This document shows positions 1 to 5,695 of a stretch of 6,481 bases of DNA, in pieces. The stretch comes from an uncultured Lachnospiraceae bacterium (lineage in GTDB: Bacteria > Bacillota > Clostridia > Lachnospirales > Lachnospiraceae): assembly GCA_947177515.1 (NCBI GenBank), contig CAMWUU010000204.1:1-6481 (forward strand), given 5' to 3'. A program made the position numbers and the translations under genes. Numbering within the stretch: the first letter of the stretch is position 1; every line of letters starts with the position of its first letter. The notes below the pieces were generated by a model. That model was not told where the DNA came from, ran no database searches, and saw only the letters and a program-made list of their open reading frames with translations.

Positions 1-59
1 CCTCCCCTACCCGACATGCGCAGGTGTGTCGTGGGCTCGTAGATGTGAATTAGAGTCTT
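1..59. other. Probable sequencing-adapter read-through at contig edge (Nextera read-2 like)
   Basis: Bases 26-59 align without gaps to the 34-base Nextera read-2 transposase adapter at 27 of 34 positions, as recalled from memory. This includes an exact 11-base run at 29-39 (TCGTGGGCTCG) and an exact 7-base run at 41-47 (AGATGTG) in the mosaic-end part. Mismatches concentrate toward the junction. Bases 12-17 (cgacat) also resemble the last six bases of the P7 primer (CGAGAT), which would leave eight bases (18-25) in the index position. The kinase reading frame becomes plausible protein only from about base 58, and the in-frame TGA at 46-48 lies inside the adapter-like segment. I infer that this segment is artefactual and should be trimmed. 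A chance match is possible but unlikely at this length and at a contig start. Confidence 0.8.
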
Positions 60-3000
60 GTTTACGTTTATCAATGGAGTGGATTATAATGCCGATGGGC
101 GGACGGCGGATGTGACGGAACGGACTTTTTTTCGGAAAGGGATCAACGGGGAGAGCGGTATTGCAATTATTTTTGACTCTTATTTTTTTGATGAAACGAT
201 GGCAAATTTTTATGCGCCAATCGAGTATAAGGGGAAGATCATTGGTGTGCTGCGCGGGGTGTACCTGGCGGAGGAATATTTAAAGAATATGCTTTCCACT
301 ACATATTTTGGGGAGGCTGCCAGTGTGTTTTTGTGCACCCCGGAAGGCAGGGTGATTGCTAGTTCCGATGGCAGGGTGGTCAGCGAAAGCCATCTAGCTG
401 ATTTGCTATTGACGGAAGGGGTTATTGATAAGAAGACGGCCATTGAAGTAAAGGGAGTATTTGACAATGGGGGCAAGGGCGCATTTATCTGTGATCAGGA
501 CAGCAAGACGGATAATATCTGCGTAACATACCTTCCAAACAATAGATATGTACTTGTACAGACCTTCCCAAAGAATGTGACGCAGAGTATGATTAAGGCG
601 GAAAATATGGTTGGGATGCAGCTTGAGGTGATGCTGATTAGCCTGTTTGTTCTCTACATTATTTCTCTTTTAATTCGTGCAGGACGCGAAAAGAAACAGC
701 TTAAACACGAAAAGCAGGAACTCGGCTATATTTTTGACGGGATCCATACTCTTTTTACCCGGTTTTCGATGATCGACCTGGAAACGGAAACTTATCAGTA
801 TCTGTCGGGGACAAAGCCGGAAAATGATTGTCTTTCCACAAGCGGGGAGTATCGGGCGCTGGTGGATTATCTGTGCAATATTATGGCGGATGATGAAACC
901 AGGGAAGAATTTGCAAGGATTGTTGACCGGGATTCCCTGGTACAGGAACTATCAGAACAGGATGATGTGCGTTTTGAGTGCCGCGTGATGCGCGATGGCA
1001 AGGAGGACTGGGAGCATGTGAATATCATGTGTATCGAGCGGCTCGATGGCAGGGCAACCAAAGTTTTGCTGACCAGGCAGAATATTACGGAAACAAAGGA
1101 GAGGGAACTTAAGATTCAGGCACAAATGGCTCTTGCAAACCGGAAGGAAAGACAGTATCGGATTGCAATTGCATCCAGTGCTTTTTGTACTTTTGAGATG
1201 AACCTGACGAAAGATTTAATAGAACAGGACGTGATATACACATTGCAGGGGCAAACGCTTTCACTTCTTGAAAAACTGGGGGTTAAAGCTCCGTGCAGTG
1301 CTTCGGAATGTCTTGCTGGGATGGAAAAGTTTATTCTTAAGGAGTCCATTGAAACATACCGTCGTGTGGTGAACATCCAATATCTGAAAGATTGTTTTGC
1401 ACAGGGACAGGCGGAGGTTGCCGCCGATTATTGGGCGCTGGTTTCCGGGGACAAGCCGATCTGTATCCGCCAGTCCTTTGTTATGACCCAGGATGACAGC
1501 ACGGGCGATATTGTGGCCATGGTGGTATCCAAGGAAATAACGGAGCAGGTTTACCAGCAGAGGGAACAGACACAGGCTCTGCAGGATGCCCTGATGCAGG
1601 CGCAGCATGCAAATCGGGCAAAGACTGCTTTCTTATCCAATATGTCCCATGATATCCGTACTCCGATGAATGCCATTATTGGCTTTACGACGATTGCTGT
1701 CAGTCATATTGATAACAAGGATCAGGTCAGGGATTGTTTGCAGAAAGTACTTTCCTCCAGCAACCATCTTTTAAGCCTGATTAATGATATCCTTGATATG
1801 AGCCGGATTGAGAGTGGCAAGGTGCAAATTAACGAACAGGAATGCAATATTTCAGAACTGATGCACAATCTGGTCAATATCATCCAGCCGCAGGTAAAAG
1901 CAAAGCAGCTTGAACTTTTTATCGATACGTTTGAGGTGGTCAATGAGGATGTAATTGCAGATTCCCTGAAATTAAACCAGGTATTTATCAATCTCCTGAG
2001 CAATGCCGTAAAATATACGCCGGCGGGCGGAAGTGTATCGTTCCGGATCATGCAGAAAACAACGTTCCGACATGGGTATGGTGATTATATTTTTACCGTT
2101 AAAGACAATGGTGTTGGGATGTCATCGGAATTTGTAAAACATGTATTTGAACCATTTGAGAGGGAGGCGACTGTGACCCAGTCCGGGATCCAGGGAACGG
2201 GGCTTGGTATGGCCATCACTAAGAACATTATCGAGATGATGAATGGTACGATCGAGGTGGAAAGTGAGATTGGAAAGGGAAGCACCTTTACTGTGACACT
2301 TGGTTTAAAGTTACAGGATGTGGAAAAGAACGCGGAGCAGATCAAGGAGATTGAGGGCTTGCGGGCGCTGGTGGTGGATGATGATTTCAATGTCTGCGAC
2401 AGTGTGAGCAAGATGTTAAAGCAGCTTGGGATGCGTGCGGAGTGGACGACATCCGGAAGGGAGGCGGCATACCGCGCGAAACTTGCCTGTGAGGAGGGAG
2501 ATTCCTACCATACCTATATTATTGACTGGCAGATGCCGGAAACCAGCGGGGTGGAAACTGCAAGGAAGATCCGAAGCGTGGTGGGAAGCGATGTGCCGAT
2601 TATAATCCTGACTGCATACGACTGGACGGATATTGAGGAGGAAGCAAAGGCAGCAGGGGTAACGGCGTTTTGTGCAAAGCCGCTGTTTATGTCGGATTTG
2701 AAATCTGCGCTTTTGGTAGCGAACAATCTGGTGGAGAATAAGGAGCAGGTTTTGGCGTGGACAACGGAAGATTTTGGAGGAAAGCGTCTTCTTTTAGTGG
2801 AGGATATCGAGCTGAACCGTGAGATTGCAGAGGTTATCCTGACCGAGTCCGGTTTTGTGGTAGAAAGCGCACCGGATGGGACGGATGCGGTGGCAATGGT
2901 AAAGGAAGCGGAGGAATATTATTATGATGCCGTGTTGATGGATGTACAGATGCCGATTATGGATGGATATGAAGCCACAAGGACGATCCGGGCGCTTCCA

Positions 3001-3156
3001 AGGAAGGATGTAAAGACCTTACCAATCATTGCCATGACGGCCAATGCACTCGAGGAAGACAAGGAAGCCGCGTTAAAGAATGGGATGAATGCCCATATAG
3101 CTAAGCCACTCGATGTAGAGGTACTGATGGAGGTACTCCGGCAGTATCTTAAATAA
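58..3156 (+). CDS. Hybrid sensor histidine kinase, Cache-PAS-PAS-HisKA-HATPase-REC-REC (5' partial)
   Basis: Membrane sensor kinase that would sense an extracellular ligand, autophosphorylate a histidine and pass phosphate to its receiver domains. Residue numbers count from the TTG at 58, which is only the first codon after adapter-like sequence and is not a credible start. Residues 1-180 look like the later part of a dCache-type extracellular domain. One membrane helix follows (about 189-206, then basic residues). Two PAS-like regions (about 216-350 and 362-497) and a short Q-rich coil lead to the H-box NMSHDIRTPMNAIIGF with phospho-acceptor H531. The ATPase domain has N-box NLLSNAVKYT (N649), G1 box DNGVGM (683-688) and G2 box GTGLGM (713-718). 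Receiver 1 (about 767-888) has D774/D775, D823, T852 and K874. Receiver 2 (about 909-1031) has E915/D916, D962, T994 and K1016. All catalytic residues are intact. No HPt or DNA-binding output domain follows, so a partner elsewhere is expected. The first membrane helix and the distal Cache part are missing at the edge. The ligand cannot be inferred. Confidence 0.93.
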   Translation: MFTFINGVDYNADGRTADVTERTFFRKGINGESGIAIIFDSYFFDETMANFYAPIEYKGKIIGVLRGVYLAEEYLKNMLSTTYFGEAASVFLCTPEGRVIASSDGRVVSESHLADLLLTEGVIDKKTAIEVKGVFDNGGKGAFICDQDSKTDNICVTYLPNNRYVLVQTFPKNVTQSMIKAENMVGMQLEVMLISLFVLYIISLLIRAGREKKQLKHEKQELGYIFDGIHTLFTRFSMIDLETETYQYLSGTKPENDCLSTSGEYRALVDYLCNIMADDETREEFARIVDRDSLVQELSEQDDVRFECRVMRDGKEDWEHVNIMCIERLDGRATKVLLTRQNITETKERELKIQAQMALANRKERQYRIAIASSAFCTFEMNLTKDLIEQDVIYTLQGQTLSLLEKLGVKAPCSASECLAGMEKFILKESIETYRRVVNIQYLKDCFAQGQAEVAADYWALVSGDKPICIRQSFVMTQDDSTGDIVAMVVSKEITEQVYQQREQTQALQDALMQAQHANRAKTAFLSNMSHDIRTPMNAIIGFTTIAVSHIDNKDQVRDCLQKVLSSSNHLLSLINDILDMSRIESGKVQINEQECNISELMHNLVNIIQPQVKAKQLELFIDTFEVVNEDVIADSLKLNQVFINLLSNAVKYTPAGGSVSFRIMQKTTFRHGYGDYIFTVKDNGVGMSSEFVKHVFEPFEREATVTQSGIQGTGLGMAITKNIIEMMNGTIEVESEIGKGSTFTVTLGLKLQDVEKNAEQIKEIEGLRALVVDDDFNVCDSVSKMLKQLGMRAEWTTSGREAAYRAKLACEEGDSYHTYIIDWQMPETSGVETARKIRSVVGSDVPIIILTAYDWTDIEEEAKAAGVTAFCAKPLFMSDLKSALLVANNLVENKEQVLAWTTEDFGGKRLLLVEDIELNREIAEVILTESGFVVESAPDGTDAVAMVKEAEEYYYDAVLMDVQMPIMDGYEATRTIRALPRKDVKTLPIIAMTANALEEDKEAALKNGMNAHIAKPLDVEVLMEVLRQYLK

Positions 3157-3197
3157 TATGCCAGGCAATCTATAGTCAGGAAAAGAAATCAATCAAT

Positions 3198-3205
3198 GGG
3201 GGGAG
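3198..3205 (+). promoter_or_regulatory. Ribosome binding site of recQ
   Basis: A run of six G followed by AG (GGGGGGAG) ends five bases before the ATG at 3211. It contains the GGAG core of a Shine-Dalgarno sequence and supports that ATG as the recQ start. The 54-base gap from the kinase stop holds no visible terminator hairpin. A weak TATAGT at 3171-3176 has no good -35 partner, so recQ may be co-transcribed with the kinase. Confidence 0.75.
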
Positions 3206-3210
3206 TATAA

Positions 3211-5481
3211 ATGGATAAATATGATGTTTTAAAAAGGTATTTTGGTTATTGTGGTTTCCGTAAGGGTCAGGAACTTTTGGTTGATTCCATACTTGCAGGG
3301 AGGGATGTACTGGGGATTATGCCGACCGGGGCGGGTAAATCGCTCTGTTACCAGGTGCCTGCACTGCTGCTTAGGGGGGTGACGGTGGTGGTTTCCCCCC
3401 TGATCTCGCTAATGAAAGATCAGGTACAGGCTTTGAACCAGGCGGGTGTCCATGCAGCATATATCAATAGTTCCTTAAGCGAGGGACAGATCGCGAAGGC
3501 GCTTTTGCTTGCCTCAAAAGGGCGGTATAAGATTATTTATGTGGCACCGGAACGCCTAGAAACACCGGGATTCCTTGAGTTTGCGGCAAAAGTTGAGATT
3601 TCGCTTGTTACCGTGGACGAGGCGCATTGTATTTCCCAGTGGGGTCAGGATTTCCGCCCAAGTTATTTAAAGATCGTGCAGTTTATCCGCAGGCTGGAAA
3701 AACGGCCGGTGGTCAGTGCGTTTACCGCCACGGCGACCGGCCGTGTAAAGGAGGATATTTCCTGTGTCTTAGGACTGATATCCCCTCAGGTCTTAGTGAC
3801 CGGCTTTGACCGTGGGAATCTTTATTTTGGAGTGGAGTATCCGGCAAAGAAGGATACATATCTGCTTAACTATGTTCTTGGGCATGCGGGGGAGAGTGGC
3901 ATCGTTTACTGTGCCACTAGGAAGAATGTGGAAGCAGTCCATGCCATGCTTTCTTTGGCCGGCGTACAGGCTACAAAATATCATGCGGGTCTTGATAATG
4001 AAATAAGGCAGCAAAACCAGGAAGATTTCATGTATGACAAATGTCCGGTAATGGTAGCAACCAATGCATTTGGGATGGGGATTGACAAGTCCAATATCCG
4101 CTATGTCCTCCATTATAATATGCCGCAGGGTATGGAAAATTATTATCAGGAAGCGGGCAGGGCGGGGCGTGATGGGGTGGACTCGGAATGTATTCTGCTC
4201 TATTCGGCACAGGATGCGGTACTTTTGCGGTATATGATGGAAAACAAGGAACCAAATACAGAATTTACGGTGGAGGAGAGTGCTGCGGTGGAACAGTGGG
4301 ATATGGAGCGCCTGCGCGCCATGGAAAACTACTGCAAAACAAAAGATTGCCTGCGGGGATATATCCTTAACTATTTTGGTGAGTATGGCAGTGTGCGCTG
4401 TGGGAATTGTTCTAACTGCAAAAAAGAATTTGAGGAAATGGATGCCACAGAAGCGGCGATAAAAGTTTTGGAATGTGTGCGGCAGATGAGGGGGCGCTAT
4501 GGGCTGCGTGTGGTGACTGGTACACTTTTGGGTGAGAACACGGCAAAATTGAGGGAATACCGCGTTTCGGAATATCCTGCTTATGCAGGTCTTAAAGAGT
4601 GGCAGCAGGGGGAATTAAGGGAATTAGTCGGGCAGATGTTACTTGAGGGTTATCTGGAACAAACGAAGGATAAATATGCACTCCTGGGAGAAACAAAAAA
4701 AGCGCAGGAATTGTTAAAGGGAGAGGCCAGGCTGATATTTAAGAGATGCAGACAGGATAGTACCAGGAATGCAGGAGCGGGCGCAGGGGTGAGCATAGGA
4801 AAGAGGAGCCGTTCGGATATCCTGAATTCGAGGGGACTTTCCCTTTTTGACTTGCTGCGCGGGCTGCGCACAGAGATAGCGCGGGAGGAAAGCGTGCCTC
4901 CCTATATTATTTTTTCGGACAGGACTTTGATTGAACTTTGTGTCAGGCTCCCGCTTAATGGGCAGGAGATGCAAAAGGTGGCGGGGATCGGCGAGAATAA
5001 ATATGCCAGGTACGGGGAGCGCTTCCTTGAGGTAATAAACAGTTTTACTAAAGGAAAGCGGGAAAAACTGTATTTTGGGGAGGAGGACGAGGCGCTGCCT
5101 GGTAATCTGCGGGGCGCATCCTACAGGGGAGCAAACAGGGAATTTGCCTTGACAAAAGAGCAGGCGGAGCAAGTCCCCTATATAGAGGCGGCTCTTGGGG
5201 CAACGCTGGCAGTGGCTTTGAATGCATTGCGGGATGCAGAATGTAGGAAAAAGATTTCCGGTGCGGAAATTTTCCGCTTTATGGAATCGGAGGGCTATGT
5301 AAAAGAGAAACGTGTGGACGGGATCTGGAAAAAAATAGTATCCGAGGAGGGAGTTAAGGCGGGTCTTTTTGTTGGAATGCGGATGAGTAAGGCTGGGAAG
5401 GAATACGAGGATGTTTATTATGGTAAGGAAGCACAGAGGTTGGTTGTGGAACATTATTTGGAGAACACCAAAGAGGAATGA
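3211..5481 (+). CDS. recQ: ATP-dependent DNA helicase RecQ
   Basis: 3'-to-5' superfamily 2 DNA helicase acting in recombinational repair and replication-fork processing in the cytoplasm. Motif 0 is FRKGQ (16-20) and Walker A is PTGAGKS with K43. The DEAH box is at 136-139, followed by the aromatic-rich loop SQWGQDFRP. Motif III is FTATATG, and motif VI is QEAGRAGRDG (313-322) with the arginine fingers. The zinc site is formed by C380, C397, C400 and C403, with an extra C375. A winged-helix RQC domain spans about 413-510, and a linker leads to an HRDC domain (about 545-612) with the GIGENKYARYG helix-hairpin-like segment. E. coli RecQ ends near residue 609. This protein continues for about 145 residues with a probable extra helical or winged-helix domain (645-750) ending in YEDVYYGKEAQRLVVEHYL. 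The aromatic-rich loop has Q146 where E. coli RecQ has histidine; I recall this variant from Clostridia. The gene is intact and followed by a probable terminator. Confidence 0.97.
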   Translation: MDKYDVLKRYFGYCGFRKGQELLVDSILAGRDVLGIMPTGAGKSLCYQVPALLLRGVTVVVSPLISLMKDQVQALNQAGVHAAYINSSLSEGQIAKALLLASKGRYKIIYVAPERLETPGFLEFAAKVEISLVTVDEAHCISQWGQDFRPSYLKIVQFIRRLEKRPVVSAFTATATGRVKEDISCVLGLISPQVLVTGFDRGNLYFGVEYPAKKDTYLLNYVLGHAGESGIVYCATRKNVEAVHAMLSLAGVQATKYHAGLDNEIRQQNQEDFMYDKCPVMVATNAFGMGIDKSNIRYVLHYNMPQGMENYYQEAGRAGRDGVDSECILLYSAQDAVLLRYMMENKEPNTEFTVEESAAVEQWDMERLRAMENYCKTKDCLRGYILNYFGEYGSVRCGNCSNCKKEFEEMDATEAAIKVLECVRQMRGRYGLRVVTGTLLGENTAKLREYRVSEYPAYAGLKEWQQGELRELVGQMLLEGYLEQTKDKYALLGETKKAQELLKGEARLIFKRCRQDSTRNAGAGAGVSIGKRSRSDILNSRGLSLFDLLRGLRTEIAREESVPPYIIFSDRTLIELCVRLPLNGQEMQKVAGIGENKYARYGERFLEVINSFTKGKREKLYFGEEDEALPGNLRGASYRGANREFALTKEQAEQVPYIEAALGATLAVALNALRDAECRKKISGAEIFRFMESEGYVKEKRVDGIWKKIVSEEGVKAGLFVGMRMSKAGKEYEDVYYGKEAQRLVVEHYLENTKEE

Positions 5482-5492
5482 AACAAGCGAAA

Positions 5493-5532
5493 GGGATTGG
5501 GTTGAAGATGGGGAATTAAGGGGAATTAAGGG
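5493..5532 (+). other. Candidate G-quadruplex-forming G-tract cluster just after recQ
   Basis: Five G-tracts lie 12 to 51 bases past the recQ stop codon: GGG 5493-5495, GGG 5499-5501, GGGG 5510-5513, GGGG 5520-5523 and GGG 5530-5532. The loops are 3, 8, 6 and 6 bases. One loop exceeds the usual limit of seven, so this fits only a relaxed G-quadruplex rule with three tetrads. It would form on the coding strand and in the recQ mRNA tail. The structure is inferred from the pattern only. Confidence 0.4.
5510..5532 (+). repeat. 10-bp tandem repeat (2.3 copies)
   Basis: The unit GGGGAATTAA occurs at 5510-5519 and again without change at 5520-5529, followed by GGG at 5530-5532. Two perfect copies plus a partial third suggest replication slippage. 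It is non-coding and lies between the recQ stop and the probable terminator. It supplies three of the five G-tracts in the candidate quadruplex. Confidence 0.85.
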
Positions 5533-5539
5533 AAAAAAA

Positions 5540-5575
5540 AGAAGGGAAAGGAAAAAAAGATGGGCTTTCCTTTTT
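5540..5575 (+). terminator. Probable intrinsic terminator of recQ
   Basis: The left arm 5540-5550 (agaagggaaag) pairs with the right arm 5565-5575 (ctttccttttt) in an 11-bp stem with two G-T wobbles, around a 14-base loop. The core six pairs are GGAAAG/CTTTCC. The five T form both the tail and the base of the stem. The stem is A/T-rich and the T-tract short, so termination may be incomplete. Its position 58 bases after the recQ stop and before the rho promoter supports the call. Confidence 0.5.
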
Positions 5576-5594
5576 GAAAAAAATGGTGTATAAT
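5566..5594 (+). promoter_or_regulatory. Probable sigma-A promoter of rho
   Basis: A perfect -10 hexamer TATAAT stands at 5589-5594 and is followed by AT-rich sequence. At 17-base spacing the -35 position is TTTCCT (5566-5571), which matches TTGACA at only three positions, so the promoter would depend mainly on its -10 box. Transcription would start near 5601, giving a leader of about 95 bases before the rho ATG. The -35 region lies inside the right arm of the terminator hairpin. Confidence 0.55.
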
Positions 5595-5600
5595 AAATTC

Positions 5601-5682
5601 AGCGTTAATCGATTCGGTCTATTATTTCTGGCAGGCTGTGCAGAAAACCCAAATTATGCGTGGAACTTGAAAAACTAATATT
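5601..5682 (+). promoter_or_regulatory. Untranslated leader of rho
   Basis: About 80 bases lie between the inferred transcription start and the ribosome binding site, with no ORF and no strong hairpin that I can see. No known riboswitch pattern is visible. rho genes in other bacteria, including E. coli and Bacillus, are reported to control themselves by Rho-dependent attenuation in their leaders. This leader could serve that role, but the sequence alone does not show it. A second TTGAAA at 5667-5672 has no room for a -10 box upstream of the ATG. Confidence 0.3.
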
Positions 5683-5688
5683 AAGGAG
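5683..5688 (+). promoter_or_regulatory. Ribosome binding site of rho
   Basis: AAGGAG with a seven-base spacer to the ATG at 5696 is a near-ideal Firmicute Shine-Dalgarno. It fixes the start of the rho reading frame, which stays open to the window edge. Confidence 0.9.
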
Positions 5689-5695
5689 TAAAAGA

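Noticed and set aside
16..23. ATGCGCAG resembling a known Nextera i7 index
   Set aside because: The orientation and register do not fit the index position expected from the adapter alignment (18-25), so the match is probably chance.
3149..3176. Possible recQ promoter with TATAGT at 3171-3176
   Set aside because: The -10 match is imperfect and the best -35 position (TTAAAT at 3149-3154) matches poorly and overlaps the kinase stop codon. It is too weak to list as a feature.
4714..5454. 246-codon open frame on the minus strand
   Set aside because: It lies wholly inside recQ, opposite its HRDC and C-terminal region. Its protein is Pro/Leu/Phe-rich with no recognisable motif, and recQ is clearly the real gene.
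5411..5593. 60-codon + frame running from the end of recQ into the gap
   Set aside because: It starts inside recQ in another frame, has no ribosome binding site, and its tail is a translation of the purine-rich tract and terminator (Lys/Arg/Gly-rich).
5574..5594. TTGAAA at 5574-5579 as -35 box for the TATAAT at 5589
   Set aside because: The spacer would be only nine bases, far below the 16-18 needed. The hexamer is kept only as part of the terminator tail region.
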